From positions 1 through 64,000 of the forward strand of contig NZ_BMDG01000006.1 in the NCBI RefSeq assembly GCF_014635665.1: DNA of 64,000 bases, read 5' to 3'. The position numbers and the translations under genes were made by a program. Each line of letters starts with the position of its first letter. The first letter of the stretch is position 1. The notes beneath the pieces are model-generated. The model was not told the DNA's origin, made no database searches, and was given only the letters and a program-made list of their open reading frames with translations. Below are positions 25,318-34,388 of the stretch, piece after piece. This stretch comes from Isoptericola cucumis. Its GTDB lineage: Bacteria > Actinomycetota > Actinomycetes > Actinomycetales > Cellulomonadaceae.

Positions 25318-26174
25318 CCGCGCGGCTGCTGCCTGGCAAGCCGGTCGCCGACGCCGTCTTCGCGGACCTCGGTCCGCGGATCGACGCGCTCGTCGCGGCG
25401 GGGCACCGGCCGGGGCTGGGCACGATCCTCGTCGGGGACGACTCGGCGAGCGCCGGGTACATCCGGATGAAGATGGACAAGGCGAACGAGCTCGGGTTCA
25501 CCTCGCCGCACATCCACCTCCCGCAGGACGCCGCCCAGGCGGACGTCCTGGCGGCGGTGCGGGAGATGAACGACGCCGACGACGTCGGCTCCGTCCTCAT
25601 CCAGAACCCCCCGCCCCCGCAGATCGACTTCGACGCGGCCATGCTCGCGCTGGACCCGGACAAGGACGTCGACGGCCTGCACCCGGTGAACATGGGGCGC
25701 CTCGCGCTCGGGATGCCGGGCCCGGTGCCGGCAACGCCGGCGGGGATCGAGACGTTGCTGGCGCACTACGGCATCCCGGTCGCCGGACGCGAGGTCTGCA
25801 TCCTCGGCCGCGGCACGACGCTCGGGCGGCCCCTGGCCCTGCTGCTCTCGCAGAAGCGCCCGACGGCCAACGCGGCGGTCACGGTGGTCCACACCGGGGT
25901 GCCCGACTGGCCGGAGTACACCAGGCGGGCCGACATCGTGATCGCGGCCGCCGGCGTCCCGGGCATCCTGCAGCCCGAGCACCTGACGCCGGGCGTCACC
26001 GTGGTCGGCGGCGGTGTCCGGTACGAGGGTCGCAAGCTGCTGCCGGACGTGGACGAGTCGTGCGCGGAGGTTGCCGGTGCGATCACACCGCGCGTCGGCG
26101 GCGTGGGGCCCACCACGATCGCCATGCTGTTCCGCAACGCGGTGGAGGCCGCGGAGCGCGCCGCGGCGAGCTAG
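25314..26174 (+). CDS. folD: Bifunctional methylene-THF dehydrogenase / methenyl-THF cyclohydrolase
   Basis: A 286-residue FolD that oxidises 5,10-methylene-THF with NADP and hydrolyses the product to 10-formyl-THF. The catalytic Tyr/Lys pair is Y49 and K53 in [12 protein letters not shown]. The NADP loop is [15 protein letters not shown], the actinobacterial variant of GRSxxVGxP. The usual PCTP is PATP here (Cys to Ala). GTG 25314 overlaps the glyA stop, so both are expressed together and give the cell what the ZTP signal calls for. Confidence 0.95.
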   Translation: MTARLLPGKPVADAVFADLGPRIDALVAAGHRPGLGTILVGDDSASAGYIRMKMDKANELGFTSPHIHLPQDAAQADVLAAVREMNDADDVGSVLIQNPPPPQIDFDAAMLALDPDKDVDGLHPVNMGRLALGMPGPVPATPAGIETLLAHYGIPVAGREVCILGRGTTLGRPLALLLSQKRPTANAAVTVVHTGVPDWPEYTRRADIVIAAAGVPGILQPEHLTPGVTVVGGGVRYEGRKLLPDVDESCAEVAGAITPRVGGVGPTTIAMLFRNAVEAAERAAAS

Positions 26175-26185
26175 CGCACGTCCCC

Positions 26186-26258
26186 GCGAGACAGAGGACG
26201 CGCCGCGCGAGACAGAGGTCCAGGCCACCGTCTCGGCGCGGCGCGTCCTCTCTCTCGC
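26186..26258. repeat. Long imperfect inverted repeat after folD
   Basis: A 23-bp arm (26186-26208) pairs with 26236-26258 with one mismatch; the inner 15 bp are perfect. The motif GCGAGACAGAGG occurs twice on the left, separated by 9 bases, and inverted GAGAGAG relatives continue to 26281. This two-unit, spacer, inverted layout recalls the palindromes at 43846 and 44938. It may end folD transcription. Confidence 0.75.
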
Positions 26259-26313
26259 CGGGCAGTTTCTCTCTCGCGGGGCCGGGCCCTGGCGTCTCGG
26301 CCATGATGTGCCC

Positions 26314-27177
26314 ATGGTCGCGAGGAGCCAGCGTGGGTGGTCGGGAGAGCCGGGCGAGCTGCTGCGGGTGGGGAGGGGGTTCCGCCTCGCGGACGTCGAC
26401 CCGGACGCGAAGCCGGGCTACGACGGGAAGAAGAAGGACGGCGCGGCCGACCTGCTCGCCGGGGAGCAGGAGCTCGACGACCTGCAGGAGCGCCTGTACG
26501 CCCAGAGCCGGCAGGACCCGTCGGCGCCGGCCGTGCTGCTCGTGCTGCAGGCGATGGACTCCGCGGGCAAGGGCGGCATCGTGCGGCACGTCATCGGCGC
26601 CACCGACCCGCAGGGCGTGCACCTCGTCGCGTTCAAGAAGCCGACGCCGCAGGAGCTGGCGCACGACTTCCTGTGGCGTGTCGAGAAGGAGGTCCCCGAG
26701 GCCGGGTACATCGGCGTCTTCGACCGCTCCCACTACGAGGACGTGCTCATCGGGAAGGTCCGCGAGCTCGCCCCGCCCGCGGAGATCGAGCGCCGCTACG
26801 GCGCGATCAACGCGTTCGAGGCGGAGCTCGTGGCGCAGGGCACGCGGATCGTCAAGGTGATGCTGCACATCTCGCCCGAGGAGCAGAAGGCGCGGCTCGG
26901 CGAGCGGCTCGAGCGGCCCGACAAGCACTGGAAGTACCACCCGGGCGACGTCGACGAGCGGCTGCTGTGGCCGCGGTACATGGACGCCTTCCAGATGGTC
27001 TTCGAGCGGACGTCCACCGACCGGGCGCCCTGGTACGTCGTGCCCGCGAACGCCAAGTGGTACGCCCGCCTGGCGGTGCAGGCGCTCCTCCTGGACGCCC
27101 TGGAGGAGATCGACCCCCGGTGGCCCGCCGCGACGTTCGACGTCGAGCACGAGAAGGCGCGCCTGGCGGCGTCGTGA
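26314..27177 (+). CDS. ppk2: PPK2-family polyphosphate:nucleotide phosphotransferase
   Basis: A 287-residue cytoplasmic kinase that uses polyphosphate to phosphorylate nucleoside mono- or diphosphates. Walker A is D82-SAGKGG (QAMDSAGKGGIVRHV), the second acidic motif is FDRSHYEDVLIGKV (136-149), and RPDKHWKYHPGDVDER and the late YVVPANAKWYARLAV are also PPK2 hallmarks. Single-domain length agrees with class I/III enzymes. Donor and acceptor preference cannot be told from sequence. The ATG at 26314 lacks an obvious ribosome-binding site, and upstream in-frame sequence is the intergenic repeat. Confidence 0.93.
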   Translation: MVARSQRGWSGEPGELLRVGRGFRLADVDPDAKPGYDGKKKDGAADLLAGEQELDDLQERLYAQSRQDPSAPAVLLVLQAMDSAGKGGIVRHVIGATDPQGVHLVAFKKPTPQELAHDFLWRVEKEVPEAGYIGVFDRSHYEDVLIGKVRELAPPAEIERRYGAINAFEAELVAQGTRIVKVMLHISPEEQKARLGERLERPDKHWKYHPGDVDERLLWPRYMDAFQMVFERTSTDRAPWYVVPANAKWYARLAVQALLLDALEEIDPRWPAATFDVEHEKARLAAS

Positions 27178-27208
27178 CGCCGGGACTCGCACGGCTCAGG
27201 ATCAGGCC

Positions 27209-28612
27209 TCAGGTGGTGGGCTCGGCGGGCTGCTCGACGTCGTCGGGCAGGTGGGCGTCGAGGGGTTCGCGGTCGGTCTTGGTCCAGGTGCGCCGCCCCA
27301 GCAGCTCGCGCACGAGCGAGACCGTGACCACGGGCCACAGCAGCCAGGTGTAGAGCATGTACGGGAAGAGCCCGAACACCGCGCGCAGCAGCGGGTGGCG
27401 CCCCGGCTCGTTCGTCATGAGCAGGGACAGGAAGCTCGGCACCAGGGCGATCGTCGCGAAGAAGACCAGCGACGGCCACCAGCCGGAGTGGAACGGGACG
27501 TCGCCGAAGATCCAGAACACCAGCGACAGCACCAGCCCGAGCCCCATGAGCAGCTGCAGCAGCGGCATCAGCAGGTAGGCGACGTGGTCGATCCGGGCGC
27601 CGACCGACACGGGCGCCCGCAGCGAGCGACGCAGCAGGCCGAACGCCTGCCAGTTGCCCTGCGCCCAGCGCACGCGCTGCTTGAACAGCCGGCGCAGGCT
27701 CGTCACGCCCTGCTGGTCGACGGTGGTGAGGACGGTCTGGCGCCCGCGCCACCCGGCGTGGATCAGCCGGACGCCGATGTCCTGGTCCTCCGTGAGCCGG
27801 TCGCGCCACGGCCCCCGCGCGACGCCGGCGGGCAGCCCCTCGGTCTCCACGACGTCGTCCAGCGCCGCGAGCCGCACGTACTGGCCGTTGCCGCCCATGT
27901 TCGCGGTGCCCCAGGCGGAGCGGCCCAGCTGGTACACGTACGCCATCACGCCGAACTCGACGTCCTGCCCCCAGGTCAGGTAGTGCCCGCGGTTGTAGAT
28001 GCGCACCAGCGCCTGGACGCCGCCCACCCGCTCGTCGCTGAAGGCGCCGGCCAGCGCGTGCGGCGCGTCCGGCGGGATGCGCCCGTCCGCGTCCACGACC
28101 CCCACGATCACCCGCGCCGTCGGCCAGGTCGCGTACCGTCCGGTCAGCACCGTGTCGTGGACGAACTCCCAGGCGTCGTCCAGCCCGGCGGACTTGCCCA
28201 CCCGGGCGTTCGGCAGCTCCCGGCGCAGCACCTGCAGCTCGGGCACCTCGGCCCGCAGCCCGGCGAGCACCTCGGGCGTCCGGTCGTCCGACCCGTCGTC
28301 GACGACGACGATCGCCTTGTGCGTCGCCTCGACGGCGACCAGCCGGCTCACGCTGTCGGCGATCGTCACCTCCTCGTTGAGCGCGGGGACGACGAAGACC
28401 CACAGGTAGTCCTCCTCGTGCGCCGTCTCGACCGCCTTGCGCTGGCGCCGACGCTCGAACCACGCGCGGACGACGAGCCAGACGATCACGCAGAACGTGG
28501 CCAGCGTCAGGGCGAGCAGGAACCACATGAGCACCTGCACCGCCGGCGGCATCCCGCGGTACGGGTCCCACCACGGTCCCCCCGTGGCGACCGCGCCCGC
28601 CGCGAGACTCAC
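27209..28612 (-). CDS. Processive family 2 glycosyltransferase (membrane)
   Basis: A 467-residue protein from GTG 28612, overlapping the epimerase stop by four bases. One N-terminal helix (about 25-47) precedes a cytoplasmic GT2 domain with VPALNEEVTIADS, VVVDDGSDDRTPEVL, VDADGRIPPDA, GGNGQYVRLAAL, TEDQDIGVRL and the QRVRW motif typical of processive synthases (cellulose, hyaluronan, poly-GlcNAc type). Three or four hydrophobic segments follow. It probably polymerises and exports a polysaccharide. The coupled UDP-GlcNAc 2-epimerase suggests an N-acetylmannosamine-derived or related sugar nucleotide; polymer identity is inference. Confidence 0.87.
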   Translation of the reverse strand: MSLAAGAVATGGPWWDPYRGMPPAVQVLMWFLLALTLATFCVIVWLVVRAWFERRRQRKAVETAHEEDYLWVFVVPALNEEVTIADSVSRLVAVEATHKAIVVVDDGSDDRTPEVLAGLRAEVPELQVLRRELPNARVGKSAGLDDAWEFVHDTVLTGRYATWPTARVIVGVVDADGRIPPDAPHALAGAFSDERVGGVQALVRIYNRGHYLTWGQDVEFGVMAYVYQLGRSAWGTANMGGNGQYVRLAALDDVVETEGLPAGVARGPWRDRLTEDQDIGVRLIHAGWRGRQTVLTTVDQQGVTSLRRLFKQRVRWAQGNWQAFGLLRRSLRAPVSVGARIDHVAYLLMPLLQLLMGLGLVLSLVFWIFGDVPFHSGWWPSLVFFATIALVPSFLSLLMTNEPGRHPLLRAVFGLFPYMLYTWLLWPVVTVSLVRELLGRRTWTKTDREPLDAHLPDDVEQPAEPTT

Positions 28613-29991
28613 GCGCCACCGTCCGTGTCAGGAGGGCCGTCGGCGGTGAGCGGCTGGATGACGACGCCTTCCAGGTCGGCGGGCTCGTGGCCCGTCGTCA
28701 CGCTCTCGCGCTCGAACGTCGGGCCGTCGACCGCGTCGGTGCGGTGGAAGCCTGCCCACTCCAGCACCTCGGACCGGACGAAGCCCGGCCCCGACGTCCG
28801 CGGCACCGGCGTGTTGAAGACGAGGTGCTCGAGGGCGGCGACGATGCGGTCGGCGGCGTGGCCGTCGCCGTACGGGTTGGGCTGGCGGGAGAACGCGGCC
28901 CGCGCCTCCGGGTCGTCCAGCACGCGCGTGGCGGCGGCGACGATGCGGTCGCGGTCCGTGCCGACGAGCTCGAGCGTGCCCGCCTCCACGCCCTCGGAGC
29001 GCTCCGTCGTCGAGCGGGCGACGAGGACCGGGACGCCGAAGGCGGGCGCCTCCTCCTGGATCCCGCCCGAGTCGGTGAGCACGAGCGTGGAGCGGGCGAG
29101 CAGCCGCGCGAACGGCCGGTACTCCATCGGGCTGGTCAGCGTGACGGCGGGCACGTCGTCGAGCTCCGCCCGCACGGTCTGCGCCACGGCCGGGTTCGGG
29201 TGCACGGGGACGACGAACCGCACGTCCGGGTGCGTCTCGGTGAGCCGGCGCACCGCCCGCGCGATGTCGGCGATGCCCTCGCCCCAGTTCTCGCGCCGGT
29301 GGGCGGTGACGGTCACGACGCGCGACGTCGTGTCGTCCTCGAGCCACTCGAGCTCGGGGCGGTCGTACGGCACCTGGCGCGCGGCCGACCACTGCAGCGC
29401 GTCGATGCCGGTGTTGCCGGTGACGAACGTGCGTCCGATGTCGACGCCCTCGCGCACCAGGTTCTGCACGTTGGCGCGCGTCGGCGCCGCGTGGAACGAC
29501 GCGATGCGGCCGATGAGCTGCCGGTTCAGCTCCTCCGGGAAGGGTGACAGGGTGGTGCCGGTCCGCAGGCCGGCCTCGACGTGCGCGACCGGGATGCGCA
29601 GGTGGAACGCGGCGACCGCGGCGGCCGACGCGCTGGAGGTGTCGCCGTGCACGACGCAGGCCGCCGGGTAGTGGTCCCGGGTGACCCGGCCGCTGATGTG
29701 GTTCGGCGGCGGCCCGTACCGCCCGGTGACGAAGTCGTCGAGCCCGGACACGACGGCCGCCGTGAGCTGGTTGAGCCCGAGGCCCGGGCGCCCCACCCCG
29801 AGGTCGGCGGTGATCTCGCAGCCGGCGGTCTCGAGCACGTACTCGACGAGCTCCTTGTGCTGCCCGGTCGAGACCACCACGGGCCGCAGGCGCGGATGGT
29901 CCTGCAGGAGCTGGATCAGCGGGAAGAGCTTGATCGCCTCGGGACGGGTCCCCAGCACGACCAGGATCTCGGGGCTGACGGGAAGCGGCAT
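28609..29991 (-). CDS. wecB: UDP-N-acetylglucosamine 2-epimerase (non-hydrolysing)
   Basis: A 460-residue enzyme interconverting UDP-GlcNAc and UDP-ManNAc. The N-terminus VVLGTRPEAIKLFPLIQLL, then STGQHKEL, VVHGDTSSASAAAVAAFH, VAHVEAGLRTG, PFPEELNRQLIGRIAS, TGNTGIDAL, VTAHRRENWG and LTDSGGIQEEAP are all family signatures, including the catalytic His/Asp/Glu set. It is about 70 residues longer than typical WecB because of a C-terminal tail (FNTPVPRTSGPGFVRSE onwards) that matches nothing I recognise. It overlaps the downstream glycosyltransferase, implying a joint role in surface polysaccharide formation. Confidence 0.93.
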   Translation of the reverse strand: MPLPVSPEILVVLGTRPEAIKLFPLIQLLQDHPRLRPVVVSTGQHKELVEYVLETAGCEITADLGVGRPGLGLNQLTAAVVSGLDDFVTGRYGPPPNHISGRVTRDHYPAACVVHGDTSSASAAAVAAFHLRIPVAHVEAGLRTGTTLSPFPEELNRQLIGRIASFHAAPTRANVQNLVREGVDIGRTFVTGNTGIDALQWSAARQVPYDRPELEWLEDDTTSRVVTVTAHRRENWGEGIADIARAVRRLTETHPDVRFVVPVHPNPAVAQTVRAELDDVPAVTLTSPMEYRPFARLLARSTLVLTDSGGIQEEAPAFGVPVLVARSTTERSEGVEAGTLELVGTDRDRIVAAATRVLDDPEARAAFSRQPNPYGDGHAADRIVAALEHLVFNTPVPRTSGPGFVRSEVLEWAGFHRTDAVDGPTFERESVTTGHEPADLEGVVIQPLTADGPPDTDGGA

Positions 29992-30120
29992 GATCCCTAC
30001 CTTCGTCGATCGCGTCGCCGGTGCGTCGCACCGACACCGATGAGTCGGCCGCGTGCCGATGGTCGCACAGGGTGTCAGCACGGGCCACGAGGGCCGGTGC
30101 TCCGACGGAGGAGAGCAGTC

Positions 30121-30603
30121 ATGGTGACCACGCGCACGCACCTGTGGTTCAGCAACAACCGGGCCCACGAGGCGGCCCGGTTCTACGCCGAGCACGTCCC
30201 GGGGTCGTCGGTCGACTCGGTGCTGGTCGCCCCGGAAGGTGTCCCGGGGGCCGCTGCCGGCGAACCGTTCATCGTCGAGTTCACCGTAGCCGGGCTCCCT
30301 GTGACCGGGCTGAACGCCGGCCCGAGCTTCACCCTGAACGAGGCGTTCTCCTTCTACCTCCGCGTCGACACGCAGGAGGAGGTGGACCACTTCTGGGAGG
30401 TGCTGACGTCCGACGGCGGGGAGCCGGGGCCGTGCGGCTGGTGCAAGGACCGGTTCGGGGTGTCGTGGCAGGTCGTGCCCCGGCGCCTCGAGGAGCTCTG
30501 CGGCGACTACACCACCGACGCCAACAAGCGGGCCATGAACGCGATGCTCCAGATGCACAAGATCGACGTCCCGGCGCTGGAGGCGGCCTACCGCGGCGAG
30601 TGA
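30121..30603 (+). CDS. VOC superfamily (PhnB-like) protein
   Basis: A 160-residue single-polypeptide glyoxalase-fold protein, starting THLWFSNNRAHEAARFYAEHVPGS. It has a central SFYLRVDTQEEVDHFWEVLTSDGGEPGPCGWCKDRFGVSWQVVP, the pattern of the PhnB/3-demethylubiquinone-methyltransferase-like VOC subgroup, with the acidic/aromatic metal-site remnants. Such proteins bind small ligands or metals; the reaction is unknown. It is transcribed away from wecB across a 129-base gap. Confidence 0.88.
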   Translation: MVTTRTHLWFSNNRAHEAARFYAEHVPGSSVDSVLVAPEGVPGAAAGEPFIVEFTVAGLPVTGLNAGPSFTLNEAFSFYLRVDTQEEVDHFWEVLTSDGGEPGPCGWCKDRFGVSWQVVPRRLEELCGDYTTDANKRAMNAMLQMHKIDVPALEAAYRGE

Positions 30604-30681
30604 GCCGCGCCGGGGTCCGCGTCCCGGCCGCGACGACGCCCGGCGCCGGCGGTTCGGAGGCTGTCGCCGGCGTGTGATGGG

Positions 30682-31512
30682 ATGTGCGGCGTGCTGACCG
30701 TCGCCACCGCCAACGTCAACGGGATCCGCGCCGCCTTCCGGCGCCGCATGGACACCTGGATCGCCGCCCGTACCCCCGACGTCCTGCTGCTGCAGGAGGT
30801 CCGTGCCCCCGACGAGCTGACCCGCGAGTACCTCGAGGGCTGGCACGTGGCGCACCTGCCCAGCGAGATCAAGGGCCGCGCGGGGGTCGCGGTCGCCTCG
30901 CGGCTGCCGCTGCACGCCGTCCGCGCCGGCCTCGCCGCGCACGGGCCGGCGGGGGAGCCCGAGCCGCCCGTCGACACAGGCCGCTGGGTCGAGGCGGACG
31001 TCGAGCTGCCCGGCGGCGGGCTGCTCACGGTCGTCTCCGCCTACCTGCACTCGGGCACCAACGCCCCCGGCAAGGAGCACACGATGACGGCCAAGTACGC
31101 GCACCTGGACAAGGTGACCGCCCGGCTGGCCGAGCTCGCCGCCGCCAAGGCGCCCGCCGTCGTCGCGGGCGACCTCAACATCGCGCACCAGCAGGTCGAC
31201 ATCGCGAACTGGAAGGGCAACCTCAAGAACGCGGGGTTCCTGCCCGAGGAGCGGGCCTACGTGGACCGCTGGCTCGGGGAGCTCGGCTGGGCGGACCTCG
31301 GGCGGGCGCACGGCGGGGAGGGCCCCGGCCCGTACACGTGGTGGTCGTGGCGGGGGCAGTCGTACGTGAACGACCGTGGGTGGCGCATCGACTACCAGCT
31401 CGCCAACGCCGCCCTCGCGCCGCGGGCCGTGAAGGTCGAGGTCGACCGGGCGCCCACGTACGAGGAGCGGTGGAGCGACCACGCCCCGGTCGTCGCCACC
31501 TACGACCTCTAG
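30682..31512 (+). CDS. xth: Exodeoxyribonuclease III
   Basis: A 276-residue AP endonuclease/3'-5' exonuclease of the base-excision repair pathway. Catalytic motifs are TANVNGIRAA, LLLQEVRAP (metal Glu), VVAGDLNIAH (Asp/Asn), GWRIDYQLA and the terminal WSDHAPVVATYDL (Asp/His). An alternative GTG start lies nine bases downstream. The gene ends at a convergent hairpin shared with the alkaline phosphatase. Confidence 0.94.
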   Translation: MCGVLTVATANVNGIRAAFRRRMDTWIAARTPDVLLLQEVRAPDELTREYLEGWHVAHLPSEIKGRAGVAVASRLPLHAVRAGLAAHGPAGEPEPPVDTGRWVEADVELPGGGLLTVVSAYLHSGTNAPGKEHTMTAKYAHLDKVTARLAELAAAKAPAVVAGDLNIAHQQVDIANWKGNLKNAGFLPEERAYVDRWLGELGWADLGRAHGGEGPGPYTWWSWRGQSYVNDRGWRIDYQLANAALAPRAVKVEVDRAPTYEERWSDHAPVVATYDL

Positions 31513-31525
31513 CAGTGCCACCGGT

Positions 31526-31583
31526 GGCGGGTACGGGACCGGCGGGAGCAGCCTGGGCGGCTCCCACCGGTCCCGTGCCCGCC
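31526..31583. terminator. Bidirectional hairpin between xth and the phosphatase gene
   Basis: A 24-bp stem (31526-31549 with 31560-31583) has one mismatch and one G-T pair around a 10-base loop, placed between two convergent stops. It can terminate both genes. Confidence 0.8.
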
Positions 31584-31587
31584 GCGG

Positions 31588-32907
31588 TCAGCGGTGGCCG
31601 CGGGGGAACATCGCCCGCAGCACCGCGTCGTGCACGTCCGTGTTGAGCTGCGCGCCGCCGAGCCGCTGGGCGCCGGGGCCCTGCGCGGTGATCGGCGTCG
31701 CCTCGCCGGTGTGCCCGCCCGTCGTCCAGTCGACGGTGAACTCCAGGTCGGTGCCCGGCACCGGGAACGGGCCGTCCTCGGCGGTCGCGCCCGCGCCGCC
31801 CTCGTCCTCGGCGTCCACGTTCTCGATCGCGACCCCGCCCGTCGCGTGGTCGCCGACCACGAGCACGAGCGTGTCGCGGTGCTGGGCCTGGAAGTCGAGC
31901 GCGAGCTCCACCGTCTCCTCCAGCGACTGCCCGGCCTCGACGGTGCGGGTGGCGTTGCTGTTGTGCGCGAACTCGTCGATCGCCTCCTCCTCGAGGAAGA
32001 GGAAGAACCCGTCGCGGTCGGCCGAGACCACGTCGAGCGCCTTGGCCGCCATGTCGACGAGCGGCACCGCGGGCGAGAAGACGTCGCCCTCGCCCTCGTT
32101 GGCCTGCTGGAACATCTCCTCGTTCGCGAACAGCCCGAGCAGGCGGTCCCCGTCGGCCGCGGCGAGACCGTCGGCGTCGCTCACGTACTCGTAGCCGAGC
32201 TCCTGCGCCCGTTCCACGAGGTTGCCCTCGGTGCCCTTGCTCTCCTCGCCGGGGTCCTCCGCCGGGTTGTCGGGCCAGGCGCCCGGGTCGCCGGCCGGGT
32301 ACCAGAAGTCCTCGCCGCCCCCGAGCAGGACGTCGGGCTGCGACTCCTCCAGGTACTGCCGGGCGATCTCGCTCTGGTCGTACCGGTCGGTCACGTGGGC
32401 GCCGAACGCCGCCGGGCTCGCGTCGGTGACCTGCGCGCTCGAGACCAGCCCGGTCGCCTTGCCCGCCTCCTTGGCCCGCTCGAGCAGCGTCGGCACGGGG
32501 TTGCCGTCCGCGTCGACGCCGACCGCGCCGTTGAACGTGCGCACCCCGGTGGCGAACGCGGTCGCACCGGCCGCCGAGTCGGTGACGGCGTCCTCGGGGT
32601 CCGCGGAGTCGGTCGCCGTCCAACCCGCGTGGTCCAGGGTGTCCATGGCCAGCTGACCGTCCTTGCCCTCGGTCGCGATCCGGATCAGCTCGCGCGTGGA
32701 GAGCCCCATCCCGTCCCCCTGGATGAAGATGACGTTCCGGGCGCGGTCCTTGCCGTGGCCGTGACCGTGGCCCCGCTGGTCGCTCGCGTGCGCCCCGGAC
32801 CGGTCCGGGGGGTCGTAGGTGGCGATCGCGCTCACGGCCGCGCCGGCCGCGGCCAGCGCCGTCAGGCCGGCGGCCCCGGCCCTGAGGACTGCTCTGCGTG
32901 CGGTCAT
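31588..32907 (-). CDS. phoA: Exported alkaline phosphatase
   Basis: A 439-residue phosphatase. CGAGGAGGA lies before ATG 32907. The N-terminus MTARRAVLRAGAAGLTAL is a twin-arginine signal peptide, so export is folded, probably with metals bound. The metal site begins with FIQGDGMG (D65). The nucleophile is S111 in AVTDSAAGATAFATG. Further ligands lie in EEEAIDEFAHNSN, VVGDHATGGV and the final GGHTGEA. It releases phosphate from organic esters outside the cell. No PHO box was identified. Confidence 0.93.
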   Translation of the reverse strand: MTARRAVLRAGAAGLTALAAAGAAVSAIATYDPPDRSGAHASDQRGHGHGHGKDRARNVIFIQGDGMGLSTRELIRIATEGKDGQLAMDTLDHAGWTATDSADPEDAVTDSAAGATAFATGVRTFNGAVGVDADGNPVPTLLERAKEAGKATGLVSSAQVTDASPAAFGAHVTDRYDQSEIARQYLEESQPDVLLGGGEDFWYPAGDPGAWPDNPAEDPGEESKGTEGNLVERAQELGYEYVSDADGLAAADGDRLLGLFANEEMFQQANEGEGDVFSPAVPLVDMAAKALDVVSADRDGFFLFLEEEAIDEFAHNSNATRTVEAGQSLEETVELALDFQAQHRDTLVLVVGDHATGGVAIENVDAEDEGGAGATAEDGPFPVPGTDLEFTVDWTTGGHTGEATPITAQGPGAQRLGGAQLNTDVHDAVLRAMFPRGHR

Positions 32908-32975
32908 CGTTCCTCCTCGAACGATCGGCCCCCGACCGCCCGGGTGGCGGTGGGACCTTCGCACCGTAAGCAGGA

Positions 32976-33005
32976 GGCCCCCGGCAAGCATCTCGGCCGG
33001 GGGCC
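32976..33005 (-). terminator. Hairpin after galK
   Basis: Perfect 10-bp stem, GGCCCCCGGC (32976-32985) with 32996-33005, and a 10-base loop. It lies just beyond the galK stop, in the gap before the phosphatase start. Confidence 0.65.
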
Positions 33006-33031
33006 GGGCCGGGGCCGGGGCGGCCCCGGCG

Positions 33032-34306
<1,275 letters not shown>

Positions 34307-34319
34307 GGCCCCCAGTATC

Positions 34320-34358
34320 GCGTGCCGGCCGACGCCGTCAGGGCGACGACCGGCACGC
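34320..34358 (-). terminator. Hairpin after betA
   Basis: A 9-bp stem, GCGTGCCGG (34320-34328) with 34350-34358, lies 30 bases beyond the betA stop and just before galK, which runs in the same direction. Confidence 0.6.
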
Positions 34359-34388
34359 GGACACGGTGCGCAGAGCGTGCGGACGCGG

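Noticed and set aside
26014-26313. Longer N-terminus for the PPK2 gene
   Set aside because: The extension lies in folD and the inverted repeat, and it reads as Arg/Ser-rich noise. PPK2 homology starts after ATG 26314.
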